DNA from: Trinickia violacea | GTDB lineage: Bacteria > Pseudomonadota > Gammaproteobacteria > Burkholderiales > Burkholderiaceae | Length of the DNA: 64,000 bases | NCBI RefSeq assembly: GCF_005280735.1 | Contig: NZ_CP040077.1 | Span: 372,001-436,000, forward strand | Direction of reading: 5' to 3' | Shown: piece after piece, positions 1-9,052 of the stretch | Layout of the letters: each line of letters begins with the position of its first letter | Numbering within the stretch: position 1 is the first letter of the stretch | Notes under the pieces: model-generated | What the model was told of the DNA's origin: nothing | The model's database searches: none | What the model saw: the letters and a program-made list of their open reading frames with translations, nothing else | Position numbers and translations under genes: made by a program

Positions 1-3000
1 CCGCGCACACGTGCGTGCAGCTCGGCGAGCTTCGCGGCATCGTCGGCATTGGCTGCGTTCAACACCGCGAACGCACGCCCCATCGTCGCCTCGTAGTCGC
101 CCGCCAGCGCCCGCTCCATGCGCCGCTCGACCGTGCGGCCGAACGGATCGAGCGCCGTGCCGCGCAGGCCGCGCCATTTCGCGAGCGTGCCGAGCACCGG
201 CCAGAACCACTGGCCGAACTCCTTCTTGCGCGGCACGCTGCCGTGCTCGGGCTTGGCGATGGTCGGTGGCGCGAGGTTGAACTTCACCGTGAAGTCCTTG
301 CCCGCCGTGCCTTCGAATTGCGCTTCGAGCGCTTCGCGGAACGCCGCGTCCGTGTGCAGGCGCGCGACTTCGTATTCGTCCTTCACCGCGAGCAGTCGAT
401 AGAAGGTCGTCGCAACCGCGCGCGAGACGCGCTCGCCGCCGATGCCCGCTTCCGCACGTCGCGCCGCGTCGACGAGCGCGCGATAACGCGTGACATAACG
501 CGCACCGCCGTACGCCGCGAGACGCGTTTCGCGATCGGCGATCAGCGCATCGAGCGATTCGACCGCCGCTGCCGCCGCCGAAGCCGTAGGCTTGGCAGCA
601 TGACGCGCCGCCCACAGCGCATCGAGCGCAGCCGGATCGCCCGCCGCAAGCCGCCCCACCGCGAACGCAAGCTGATTCATCGGCACCGCGACATTGTTCA
701 GCTCGATCGCGCGCATCATCGCCGCGTGCGACACCGGCACGAGCCCCAGCTGCCACGCGAAGCCGAGCATCAGGATGTTCGCGCCGATCGTGTCGCCGAG
801 GAACTTCGTTGCGAGCTTCTGCGCGTCGCAGGCCGACATGAAGTCCTCGCCGGCGGCGTGGCGCATCTTGTCGATGAGCGCGTCGGCGTGCAGGCTCGCA
901 TCGGGGTTCTGCACGAACGACGCGTTCGGGATCGCGTGCGTGTTGACGACGATCCGCGTGCGGCCGTGCCGCACCGATTGCAGCGCCTCGGCGCTCGCGC
1001 CCACCACCATGTCGCACGCGAGCAGCACGTCGGCCTGCTGCGTGTCGATGCGCACTTGGTTCAGCCATTCGTCGCGCGCCGCGAAGCGCACGAACGACAG
1101 CACCGAGCCGCCTTTTTGCGCGAAGCCCATGAAGTCGAGCACGGAGGCGCTCTTGCCTTCGAGGTGCGCCGCCATGCTGATCAGCGCGCCGACCGTCACG
1201 ACGCCCGTGCCGCCCACGCCGGTGACGAGGATGTCGTACGGCGCGGCGTCGAGATGGGTGGCCGGGATCGGCAGCGCATCGACGCGCGCAGCGAGTGCCG
1301 CTTCATCGAAGGCGGCGCCCGCCGCCTTCTTGAGCTTGCCGCCTTCGATCGTCACGAAGCTCGGGCAGAAGCCGTTCACGCACGAAAAGTCCTTGTTGCA
1401 CGACGATTGATCGATGCGGCGCTTGCGGCCGAGCGGCGTCTCGACGGGCTCCACCGACAAGCAGTTCGACTGCACGCCGCAATCGCCGCAGCCTTCGCAG
1501 ACTTCCTCGTTGATGAAGAGGCGCTTGTCCGGATCGGGGAACTCGCCTTTCTTGCGGCGGCGGCGTTTTTCGGCGGCGCAGGTCTGGTCGTAGATCAGCA
1601 CCGTGACGCCTTCGATTTCGCGCAGCTCGCGCTGGACGGTATCGAGCTCGCTGCGATGGTGGAACGTCGTGCCGTTCGGGAAGAGGCCGTGATGGCCATC
1701 GTATTTCTCGGGTTCGTCGCTCACCACGACGAAGCGCGACACGCCTTCGGCCTCGACCTGCCGCGCGATTTGCGGCACGGAGATGCTGCCGTCGACGGGC
1801 TGTCCGCCCGTCATCGCGACCGCGTCGTTGTAGAGGATCTTGTAGGTGATGTTCGTGCCCGCCGCGACGGCCTGACGGATCGCGAGAATGCCCGAGTGGA
1901 AATAGGTGCCGTCGCCGAGATTCTGGAAGACGTGGCGCGTTTTCGTGAACATCGAGTGCGAGGCCCAGTCGACGCCTTCGCCGCCCATCTGGATGAGGCC
2001 TGTCGTATCGCGCTCCATCCACGACGCCATGAAGTGGCAGCCGATGCCTGCCTGCGCGATCGAGCCCTCCGGCACTTTCGTCGACGTGTTGTGCGGGCAG
2101 CCCGAGCAGAAGTAGGGCGTGCGCCGCACCGCGTCGGCGGCGTTCGAAAGAATTTGCGGCGCGACGAGATCGACCACGCGCTCGCGCCGATCGAGCGCGG
2201 GCTTGTGGCGCGCGAGCCAATTCGCGAACACGGGCAGGATGCGCGACGGGCGCAGCTCGCCGAGGTCGGACAGCAACGGCGTGCCGTCGATGTCGTGCTT
2301 GCCGATCACCGCGGGGCGCGTACCCGTGCTGCGGTTATAGAGGGCGTCCTTGATCTGCTGCTCGATAACGGGGCCTTTCTCTTCGATCACGAGCACTTCC
2401 GAGAGACCTTCGATGAACGTATCGATACGCGTCATCTCGAGCGGGAACGACAGGCCGACCTTGTAGATCCGCACGCCGGCCGCCTCGAGATCGGCGACGC
2501 TCAAGTCGAGACGCCGCAGCGCTTCCATCAGGTCCAAGTGCGCCTTGCCGCACGTGATGATGCCGACGTTCGCCTGCGGGCTCGGCGCGATCCATTTGTC
2601 GATGCTGTTGGTGCGCGCGAAGCGCCGCACGGCGTCGAGCTTCGCGTGAAGCCGCGACTCGATTGTGAGACTCGGCAGATCGGGCCAGCGGTTGTGCAGG
2701 CCTCCCGCGGGCGCCTGGAAATCGTCGGGATCGGTCCAATTCGTTTTCAGCGCGTCGAGGTCGACCGTCGAGCCGGATTCCACCGTTTCCGAGATCGCCT
2801 TGAAGCCGACCCACGCGCCCGAAAAGCGCGACAGCGCCCAGCCGTAGAGGCCGAACTCGAGCATGTCGGCGATGTTCGACGGATTCACCACCGGCATGTG
2901 CCACGACATCATTGTGAAGTCGCTCTGATGCGGCATCGACGACGACACGCAGCCGTGATCGTCGCCCGCCACCACGAGCACGCCGCCGTGCGGCGACGAA

Positions 3001-3428
3001 CCGTAGGCGTTGCCGTGCTTCAGCGCGTCGGCGGCGCGGTCGATGCCCGGGCCCTTGCCGTACCACATCGCAAACACGCCATCGACGGTCTTCTCGCCAT
3101 CGGCCTCGACGCGCTGCGTGCCGAGCACGGCCGTGCCGCCGAGCTCTTCGTTGATCGCGGGCAGAAAGCGCACGTCGCTCGCGTCGAGCAGCTTGCTGGC
3201 CTTCCACATCTGCTGATCGACCATGCCGAGCGGCGAGCCGCGATAGCCGGACACGAAGCCGGCCGTGTTCAGGCCGCGCGTTTTGTCGAGCGCGCGCTGC
3301 GAGAGCATCAGGCGCACGAGCGCCTGGGTGCCGGTGAGGAAAATGCGGCCGCGCGTGGCGGTGAGGTTATCGGTGAGGCGGTAGTCCGACAGGGCAGGCG
3401 TGTCGAGCGACGGCGGGCGGGCGGTCAT
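1..3428 (-). CDS. Indolepyruvate ferredoxin oxidoreductase, fused subunits (3' end off window)
   Basis: This large fused 2-oxoacid:ferredoxin oxidoreductase oxidatively decarboxylates aryl pyruvates such as indolepyruvate to acyl-CoA. It starts at ATG 3428 and runs off the left edge, with about 1140 residues visible, close to the usual family length of about 1160-1200. The N-terminal pyrimidine-binding and TPP-binding regions carry a CSGCPHN motif near residue 440. A cysteine-rich ferredoxin-like segment (CEGCGDC, then CNKDFSC and CPSF) near 640-690 should bind 4Fe-4S. A gamma-type domain begins with VTGVGGTGVV near 735. The reading frame is open throughout. The gene stands alone in the visible DNA, so no operon partner can be named. 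The substrate range is inferred from the family; the fused architecture is seen directly. Confidence 0.93.
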   Translation of the reverse strand, partial: MTARPPSLDTPALSDYRLTDNLTATRGRIFLTGTQALVRLMLSQRALDKTRGLNTAGFVSGYRGSPLGMVDQQMWKASKLLDASDVRFLPAINEELGGTAVLGTQRVEADGEKTVDGVFAMWYGKGPGIDRAADALKHGNAYGSSPHGGVLVVAGDDHGCVSSSMPHQSDFTMMSWHMPVVNPSNIADMLEFGLYGWALSRFSGAWVGFKAISETVESGSTVDLDALKTNWTDPDDFQAPAGGLHNRWPDLPSLTIESRLHAKLDAVRRFARTNSIDKWIAPSPQANVGIITCGKAHLDLMEALRRLDLSVADLEAAGVRIYKVGLSFPLEMTRIDTFIEGLSEVLVIEEKGPVIEQQIKDALYNRSTGTRPAVIGKHDIDGTPLLSDLGELRPSRILPVFANWLARHKPALDRRERVVDLVAPQILSNAADAVRRTPYFCSGCPHNTSTKVPEGSIAQAGIGCHFMASWMERDTTGLIQMGGEGVDWASHSMFTKTRHVFQNLGDGTYFHSGILAIRQAVAAGTNITYKILYNDAVAMTGGQPVDGSISVPQIARQVEAEGVSRFVVVSDEPEKYDGHHGLFPNGTTFHHRSELDTVQRELREIEGVTVLIYDQTCAAEKRRRRKKGEFPDPDKRLFINEEVCEGCGDCGVQSNCLSVEPVETPLGRKRRIDQSSCNKDFSCVNGFCPSFVTIEGGKLKKAAGAAFDEAALAARVDALPIPATHLDAAPYDILVTGVGGTGVVTVGALISMAAHLEGKSASVLDFMGFAQKGGSVLSFVRFAARDEWLNQVRIDTQQADVLLACDMVVGASAEALQSVRHGRTRIVVNTHAIPNASFVQNPDASLHADALIDKMRHAAGEDFMSACDAQKLATKFLGDTIGANILMLGFAWQLGLVPVSHAAMMRAIELNNVAVPMNQLAFAVGRLAAGDPAALDALWAARHAAKPTASAAAAAVESLDALIADRETRLAAYGGARYVTRYRALVDAARRAEAGIGGERVSRAVATTFYRLLAVKDEYEVARLHTDAAFREALEAQFEGTAGKDFTVKFNLAPPTIAKPEHGSVPRKKEFGQWFWPVLGTLAKWRGLRGTALDPFGRTVERRMERALAGDYEATMGRAFAVLNAANADDAAKLAELHARVR

Positions 3429-3736
3429 GAGGGGAGTCTCCGGTTCTTATGCCATCCGCGGCGAGTTGGGGAACCAAGCGGATCGGGCGGATGGAGCGGA
3501 CGTGCGACGGTTTGTCCGCGGAGACTCTATTTTTCAGCGGCAATAAGGGAAGATTTTTGCTATCTCGTGATCGTTGCGCCGCTGGCGAGCAAATTGTTCT
3601 CGAACGTATGAATGACTTGAGTAGTAACTGCTTTTGTGTGCTGCGGTGTAGTGCGGTGGCGAACCCGCGAAGGCCACGCGCGAGCCCGCGCGATCGAAGA
3701 GCGCGAAATCGCGGCGCTCGTCAAACCGCATTAGCC

Positions 3737-4708
3737 TTAGCAAGGCCGCGCGCCGGACTGAACCTCCTCCAGTGTGGGCTCCTTCCCGGGAGCTTCCATC
3801 GGCACGACCTTGTCGAAGTTCCGGTAGTCGATGTGTGTGACGCCGTCCTCGTCGTCGCGCAGCAGGTCGGCGAAGCGATGGTGCCAGAGGACGTCGCTGT
3901 GCGACCACTCGTAGCGCGCTTGCATCGTCTGCGCAGTGGTTTCGTCGGAGCCCTCGATCATCACCATGAACGACGCGTCGGACTGCGCGAGGGTCTCCGC
4001 CGTTTCCCCGTAGAGGGGGCTCGTCTCGTCGATCACGTGCACGAGAAGCCATCCGAGCAGGAAGATCGGATGCTGATCGCGCACGAGGTCGAGATCGCGG
4101 ATGCGCCATAGCGTGTCGCCTTCGGGCGTCGTTTCGCGGCGCACGAGCCGCAGCTTCGCGTGCGCCTCGGCGATCACGTTCTGCCGCGCGTTGGCGGCGC
4201 GCACCATCAGGGTCATCCGGCCGTCGTACAGCCGCACCACGGTGCGGCGCGCAAAGATGATCTTGGCGCGCGGCCTCGAGAAGCGCGCGAATATGAGACC
4301 GGTGGCGAGCGCGATCCCCGACATCCCCGTGAAGATCTCCAGCGTGGCGATCATGTGCGCGTAATAAGTCTTCGGATGCATGTCGCCGTAGCCGACCGTC
4401 GCGAGCGTCTCGACGCTGAAGAAGAACGCGCCCGGGAAGCCTTTCGGATACTGATTCGCGATCGGGTCGGTGCCGAGCATGTAGAGGCTCGCGAACACCA
4501 TGTTCAAGATCAGGAACATGGCGGCGAGCGCGCCGAAGAAGGTCGGCCAGTTCAGGTTCAGCGCGCGATGGTAGAGATCGAACCACGCGCGCGCCGGCAT
4601 GCCGTGCGCGATCACGGTGCCGGAGCTGGTGGTGAGCTTGCGGCCACGGGGGACGTGCCGCTCGGCTTCGGGTTTGTGGTCGGAGGTCCAGGGGGATCGG
4701 GTTGACAT
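3737..4708 (-). CDS. Inward-rectifier potassium channel, KirBac type
   Basis: A 323-residue inner-membrane K+ channel subunit, expected to form a tetramer. A slide-helix region with aromatic residues precedes TM1 (about 55-78). The pore helix and selectivity filter TVGYG lie at 104-108, followed by TM2 (about 118-140). The remaining ~180 residues form the cytoplasmic immunoglobulin-like beta domain typical of Kir channels. Length and layout match KirBac1.1 of Burkholderia pseudomallei (about 333 residues), whose family this clearly is. The gene is monocistronic on the minus strand between the oxidoreductase and two small proteins. Ion selectivity follows from the filter; gating and physiological role are not visible here. 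Confidence 0.95.
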   Translation of the reverse strand: MSTRSPWTSDHKPEAERHVPRGRKLTTSSGTVIAHGMPARAWFDLYHRALNLNWPTFFGALAAMFLILNMVFASLYMLGTDPIANQYPKGFPGAFFFSVETLATVGYGDMHPKTYYAHMIATLEIFTGMSGIALATGLIFARFSRPRAKIIFARRTVVRLYDGRMTLMVRAANARQNVIAEAHAKLRLVRRETTPEGDTLWRIRDLDLVRDQHPIFLLGWLLVHVIDETSPLYGETAETLAQSDASFMVMIEGSDETTAQTMQARYEWSHSDVLWHHRFADLLRDDEDGVTHIDYRNFDKVVPMEAPGKEPTLEEVQSGARPC

Positions 4709-4851
4709 GGGCGGTAAGCGCGCGGGTTCTTATCGCTTGGAGCGTAGCACGCCGCTCGCGCTTTTTTGTCCGCAGCAGTACTGAGCAAGGCCGCTTTCGG
4801 CCTGGCTTGCCCTGTTTCGCTGATTTACCTGCTTACTGGATTATTGCCGGC

Positions 4852-5097
4852 TCACGGAAACGAGCGCGGCTTCGGCACGCCGGCGCCGTGGTCGATATCG
4901 GCGACGGCTTGCTTGTGCGCGGCATCGACCGCCGCCGCTACGTCCGCGTAGCCGCTGTCGCCGCCGACCGTCGTCCACTTCTGCACCGGATGGTCGCGGT
5001 GGCGGATTTCGTACTCGGCATCCCAGCGTGCGCCCTGCAGTTCGAGCGGGCGAACGTGGATCGAATACACCCCGTAGAGAAAGAGTTGCTCGGCCAT
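4852..5097 (-). CDS. Small conserved protein of unknown function
   Basis: An 81-residue soluble protein starting MAEQLFLYGVYSIHVRPL. The start at 5097 is supported by a strong GGAGG six bases upstream; the open frame continues further upstream but without ribosome-binding support. It has no signal peptide or membrane segment and mixes acidic and aromatic residues. It follows another small protein (5160-5381) on the same strand 62 bases away, so the two may be co-transcribed. I do not recognise the family and assign no function. Confidence 0.7.
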   Translation of the reverse strand: MAEQLFLYGVYSIHVRPLELQGARWDAEYEIRHRDHPVQKWTTVGGDSGYADVAAAVDAAHKQAVADIDHGAGVPKPRSFP

Positions 5098-5159
5098 TTC
5101 CGCCTCCGGTCGTGCGTGATCGATCAGGCTTGTTGTTCTTTTAGAGGTGCGCCTGACAT

Positions 5160-5381
5160 CTACAGTTCGATTTCGCCGAGAATGCGGTGCGCGAGCGCCT
5201 TGGCTTCGTCGAGGGCTTCCTGCTCGCTGGCGCTCGTCGTTTCCACTTCGTAGACCATGTTTTCGGGGTCGTCCGGGTCGTCGCGATCGAGCGATACGAC
5301 GCCCTGGAACTGTCCGCCGTCCAGCGGGCGCGCCGTTGCGGTCGCCGTGTAGATGCCCTTGGTGTAGGTGACGTCGTCCAT
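5160..5381 (-). CDS. Small acidic protein of unknown function
   Basis: A 73-residue, strongly acidic protein (MDDVTYTKGIYTATATAR at the start, a DRDDPDDPEN segment in the middle, an alpha-helical ASEQEALDEAKALAHRI tail). The pattern of a beta-rich first half and one C-terminal helix suggests a small folded cytoplasmic protein. It lies just upstream of the 81-residue gene on the minus strand. No catalytic motif is visible. It is probably real because of its composition, start context and conserved-looking secondary structure, but the function is unknown. Confidence 0.68.
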   Translation of the reverse strand: MDDVTYTKGIYTATATARPLDGGQFQGVVSLDRDDPDDPENMVYEVETTSASEQEALDEAKALAHRILGEIEL

Positions 5382-5498
5382 GATGCCGCTCCGCTAGAGA
5401 GGGAGATTTCATCCTAGCACGCGCTTTGCGAACTTACCGTGTCGGCCGGCGCACGGTTCGAGCACGGTTTCTCAAGCAAAAACGAGCAAAAAGCGGCC

Positions 5499-6410
5499 TT
5501 AATCGGTCAGCAGCGACACCACCTCGTCGAGCGTCGGCGAATGGGCGCCGGAATGGCGGCATGCCGCCGCGCCCGCGGCCAGCGCGAACGCCAAATGCTC
5601 GGCGTAGCTGCGTCGCGGCGATTGCATCAGGCTGAACAGGAAGCCGCCGATCGACGCGTCGCCGGCCCCCACCGTATCCGCCACCTCGACGCGCGGCGGC
5701 TTCGCTTCGAACGTCTCGCCGCCGGCAAAGAGCGTCGCGGTTTCCGAGCCGCGCGTGACGAGCACCATCGCCGCCGGATTCATCGCGCGCAGTTCGGCGA
5801 TTGCTGCGGCCTCGTCGGTCTTGAAAATGAGGCGCAGGTCTTCGTCGGAGACTTTGATGAGGTCGGCGAGCGCCGCCATCGTTTCGAGCGTCGGGCGATA
5901 GCCCGTTTCCATCAGGTTGCGGTAGTTCGGGTCGAAGCTGATCTTCACGCCGTGCGCGCGCAGATCGGCGGCGAGCGTCGCGAGCGTGGCGCCGAGCGGC
6001 TGGCGCACGAGGCTGATGCAGCCGAAGTGCGCCCACTGCGCCGCCTTCATCCAGCCTTCCGGTAGCAGCTCGGGGTCGAACGCGAGATCGGCGCCGTTTT
6101 CGCCCATGAAGAAATAGGTCGGCGGATGCGTCTCGTGGACGACCGCCAGCAGCGGCGGCCGGTTAACGCGCTGCATGAAACGCATGTCGAGACCGGCGGC
6201 GACGCTCGCGTTCCAGAGTTCGTCGGAGAAGTAGTCGGTGCCGAGCGAGCCGGCGCTCGCCGTCGGAATGCCGAGCCGCGCAACCGCGCGCGCGACGTTC
6301 CAGCCCGCGCCGCCCGGACGCGACAGCCAATGCGAATCGCTGGTGCGCACGAGGTCGGTCAGGATGTCGCCGGCGGAAACGAAGAGCGGGAAATCGGTCG
6401 GGGCGGTCAT
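5499..6410 (-). CDS. PfkB-family sugar kinase (fructokinase-like)
   Basis: A 303-residue ribokinase-fold carbohydrate kinase that should phosphorylate a hexose with ATP in the cytoplasm. The N-terminal substrate-binding signature GGAGWNVARAVARLG is near residues 31-45. The C-terminal PfkB signature DTVGAGDASIGGF holds the catalytic-base aspartate and the GAGD anion hole. The start at 6410 overlaps the stop of the upstream isomerase as ATGA, so translation is probably coupled. With an AGE-family isomerase as partner, a mannose-to-fructose-to-fructose-6-phosphate path is the simplest reading, but the substrate is inferred only from the neighbour. Confidence 0.9.
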   Translation of the reverse strand: MTAPTDFPLFVSAGDILTDLVRTSDSHWLSRPGGAGWNVARAVARLGIPTASAGSLGTDYFSDELWNASVAAGLDMRFMQRVNRPPLLAVVHETHPPTYFFMGENGADLAFDPELLPEGWMKAAQWAHFGCISLVRQPLGATLATLAADLRAHGVKISFDPNYRNLMETGYRPTLETMAALADLIKVSDEDLRLIFKTDEAAAIAELRAMNPAAMVLVTRGSETATLFAGGETFEAKPPRVEVADTVGAGDASIGGFLFSLMQSPRRSYAEHLAFALAAGAAACRHSGAHSPTLDEVVSLLTD

Positions 6411-7864
6411 GATGCTTCTCGCGGCTTGCTGTGGCTGTTGGATTTGGGGGCTCGCTTGGGGGCGTGCCCCCCAGTGGCCGGTTTTGCCGCGTGGGCGGTG
6501 GCGGGTTTTGACGACGCTGCAGCGCGCTCGAGTGCGGCAGCGGCGACGTCGGCGGCCGCGCCCGCGCCTTCGCCCGAATTCGCCGCGCCGTGCGCGAGCG
6601 GCGACAGCGCGTTCAGCACCTCGTAGCACGCGCCCATCGTGTGATAGTCGGTCTTCCCGGCGGGGCTCTTTTCGTCGCTGTACTTGCGGTTGTCGCACGT
6701 GAGGATGCGATACCACGCGCCGTGGCGGTGGTCGACGAAATGCGCCCAGCTATAGCGCCAAATCTCCTCGTACCAGTCCCAGAAACGCTCGCTGCCAGTG
6801 CGCTGCGCGAGCAGCGCGGCGGCGGCGAAGGTCTCGGCCTGCACCCAGAAATATTTGTCGTGATCGCAGATCGTGCCGTCGGGGCCGAAGCCGTAGCAAA
6901 GGCCGCCGTGGTCGTCGTCCCAGGCGTGGGTGAGCGCGGCGTCGAACAGTTCGATCGCGCGCGGCAAGAGCCACGGCAGCGCGCGATGGCGCTCGAGGAT
7001 CAAGAGCAGCTTCGCCCATTCCGTCTGGTGTCCAGGCTGGAAGCCCCACGGGCGGAAGATGTTCGAGCTGTCCTCTTCGTTGTAGTGCCAGTCGACCGAC
7101 CAGTCCGCGTGGAAGTGCTCCCAGACGAGGCTGTGCGAAAGCTGCGCCTGACGCATCGTGATGTGGGTCGCGACGCGCTCGGCGCGGTCGAGATAGACGA
7201 GATGGCCCGTCGCCTCGTACGCGGCCAGCAGCGCCTCGGTCGTGTGCATGTTCGCGTTCTGGCCGCGATAGCCGGACACATGCCAATCGGCTGTCGCTTC
7301 GTCGGCGTAGAGGCCGGCGGCGCGGTCCCAGAAGCGGTGCTCCATCAGCTCGAACGTCTGCGCCACCAGCGGACGCGCTTCCTCGACGCCCGCCATCACC
7401 GCGTGCGAAGCGGCGAGCAGCACGAACGCAAGGCCGTAGCAGTGGCGCGTGCCGTCGAGCGTGCGCTTCTTGCCGTCGCGCCACTCGATTTCCCAGTCGT
7501 AGCCTTGATTGTCGGCGTCCCAGTGCGCGTCGCGCAGGAACTCGAGGCCGTGGCGCGCGTATTCGAGGTGCTGCGCGTCGCCGAAGTGGCGGTACGCCAT
7601 CGCGTAGTTGAAGACGAAGCGGCAGCTGCTGACGAGGTGGCGCGTCGTGCGGTCGTAGACCGAGCCGTCGTCCTTGAAGAAATGGAAGAAGCCGCCGGAC
7701 GGATCGAACACGGTCGGCGCGTAGAAGCGCAAGGTGTCCGCGACGTGCGAGAGCAGGAACGCGCGGTCGCGGAAGTCGTCGACGGGCGGGATGGCCTCGT
7801 TCGTGTGCACGGTGGCGAGAACGGCGCGGGCTTGTGATTTTGCGTGATTAGGCAGCTTCGTCAT
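6407..7864 (-). CDS. AGE-family sugar epimerase/isomerase
   Basis: A 485-residue member of the N-acylglucosamine 2-epimerase / mannose isomerase superfamily, an (alpha/alpha)6-barrel enzyme that interconverts aldoses and ketoses or 2-epimers. Family-like segments include RHCYGLAFVLLAASHAV, the WHVSGYRGQNANMH stretch, the HYNEEDSSNIFRPWGFQPGHQ stretch, and WVQAETFAAA near the end. The last ~60 residues are an Ala/Pro/Ser/Lys-rich tail absent from shorter homologues. It shares ATGA overlaps with the LacI gene before it (7861-7864) and the kinase after it (6407-6410). D-mannose isomerase activity is likely but not proved by sequence alone. Confidence 0.88.
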   Translation of the reverse strand: MTKLPNHAKSQARAVLATVHTNEAIPPVDDFRDRAFLLSHVADTLRFYAPTVFDPSGGFFHFFKDDGSVYDRTTRHLVSSCRFVFNYAMAYRHFGDAQHLEYARHGLEFLRDAHWDADNQGYDWEIEWRDGKKRTLDGTRHCYGLAFVLLAASHAVMAGVEEARPLVAQTFELMEHRFWDRAAGLYADEATADWHVSGYRGQNANMHTTEALLAAYEATGHLVYLDRAERVATHITMRQAQLSHSLVWEHFHADWSVDWHYNEEDSSNIFRPWGFQPGHQTEWAKLLLILERHRALPWLLPRAIELFDAALTHAWDDDHGGLCYGFGPDGTICDHDKYFWVQAETFAAAALLAQRTGSERFWDWYEEIWRYSWAHFVDHRHGAWYRILTCDNRKYSDEKSPAGKTDYHTMGACYEVLNALSPLAHGAANSGEGAGAAADVAAAALERAAASSKPATAHAAKPATGGHAPKRAPKSNSHSKPREAS

Positions 7865-8889
7865 GGTGTGGTGATTCCCAGGAAGGTGCTGGCGGTGCTG
7901 AAAGCGTCGAGCGAAACGGCGGTGCTTGCGCGCGGGATCAACTGCACGGGTAGCCGCACCTCGAGCTCGGCGGGCGCATCTTCGAGCAGCAGCTCGACGC
8001 CGCGTGCGCCGAGCGCTTCCTTGTCGACGGCGATGGTCGTGAGCGGCGGCACGGAATGGGCGGCGGCGGGGATGTCGTCGAAGCCGACGATCGCGATGTC
8101 GTGCGGCACGGAGAGGCCGCGCGCGAGGCACACGCGCATCGCGGCGAGCGCGGCCGCGTCGTTGTAGGCGAAGACGGCATCGGGCGCGGGGCCGGGCGCA
8201 TCGAGAATGCGCTGCATCGCGCGCGCCGCGCCGGCGTCAGGATCGAGCCCGGCGTCGATCGTGACTTCGAGCGACGGATCGAACAGGAGGCCCGCTTCGA
8301 AGAACGCGCGCCGGTAGCCGAGCGCGCGCTGCGCGATGCTGTAGTGCGCGAGCGACCCGCCGATGAACGCGACGCGCCTGCGCTTCAATGCGAACAAGTG
8401 CTGCATCGCGAGCGCGGCGCCCGCGGCGTTGTCGAGATTCACCGAGCGCAGGTTCGGCGCCCACAGGTCGATCAGCACGAGCGGGCGCTGCAGCGCGACG
8501 AGCGCCGCGAGCGTTTCGGGTTCGACGAAGCCGGCCACCGCGATCGCATCGGGCGCATGCAGGCGCAATTGATCGACGATGTCGTCGGTCGGTCCCGCCG
8601 TGAGCAGCGACGGCACGATGCCGCGCTCGCGGCACGCGTGCTCGACGCCGTGCAGCACGTGCGAAAAGAATGGGCTCGCCGCGACGTTGTTGTGCTGGCG
8701 ATGCAGAAGAAAGGTGAGGCGCCGGATGCGCGGGCGCAGCTGCGCCGGGTCGTAGCCGAGGCGCCGCGCGGCCTCGACGACGCGCAGACGCGTCGCTTCC
8801 GATAAGCCCGGCTGGTTTTTCAGCGCCCGCGATACGGTGCCGATCGATACGCTCGCCGCCCGTGCGACGTCGCGAATGGTGGTCGCCAT
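7861..8889 (-). CDS. LacI-family transcriptional regulator
   Basis: A 342-residue repressor-type regulator. The N-terminal helix-turn-helix (TIRDVARAASVSIGTVSRALKNQ) and hinge helix precede a periplasmic-binding-protein-like sugar-sensing domain from about residue 65. It is the first gene of the lacI-isomerase-kinase operon and overlaps the isomerase start by ATGA, so it is almost certainly the local regulator. A perfect 25-bp palindrome 124 bases upstream (9013-9037) is a candidate operator. The effector is unknown; a sugar or sugar phosphate handled by the two enzymes is expected. Confidence 0.93.
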   Translation of the reverse strand: MATTIRDVARAASVSIGTVSRALKNQPGLSEATRLRVVEAARRLGYDPAQLRPRIRRLTFLLHRQHNNVAASPFFSHVLHGVEHACRERGIVPSLLTAGPTDDIVDQLRLHAPDAIAVAGFVEPETLAALVALQRPLVLIDLWAPNLRSVNLDNAAGAALAMQHLFALKRRRVAFIGGSLAHYSIAQRALGYRRAFFEAGLLFDPSLEVTIDAGLDPDAGAARAMQRILDAPGPAPDAVFAYNDAAALAAMRVCLARGLSVPHDIAIVGFDDIPAAAHSVPPLTTIAVDKEALGARGVELLLEDAPAELEVRLPVQLIPRASTAVSLDAFSTASTFLGITTP

Positions 8890-9012
8890 CGTCTCCGATT
8901 CTGTCGATTCTGGTTCGGCCGATTGTATAGTAAAAATCGACGGAATCGGCCGGAAAACGCGCGGCCAGGCACGCGTAAATACCCGTAGAATCAGGAGAAA
9001 GCGAACAAAAGC

Positions 9013-9037
9013 GTGTTTAGTAAAATTTACTAAACAC
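9013..9037. promoter_or_regulatory. Perfect 25-bp palindrome, candidate operator
   Basis: Arms GTGTTTAGTAAA and TTTACTAAACAC flank a single central A, with all 12 positions matching. It is AT-rich in a GC-rich neighbourhood. It lies in the 163-base gap between the hydroxylase stop (9053) and the LacI start (8889). A one-base loop argues against a terminator hairpin and for a dimeric protein-binding site. LacI-family operators often have a central CG, which this lacks, so the binding protein is uncertain. Confidence 0.7.
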
Positions 9038-9052
9038 TACGGCCTGCGCTCG

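Noticed and set aside
15..3611. A 1198-codon open frame on the plus strand, opposite the indolepyruvate oxidoreductase
   Set aside because: It is Arg/His/Ala-rich shadow coding, a by-product of high GC. The minus-strand product has clear Fe-S and TPP motifs.
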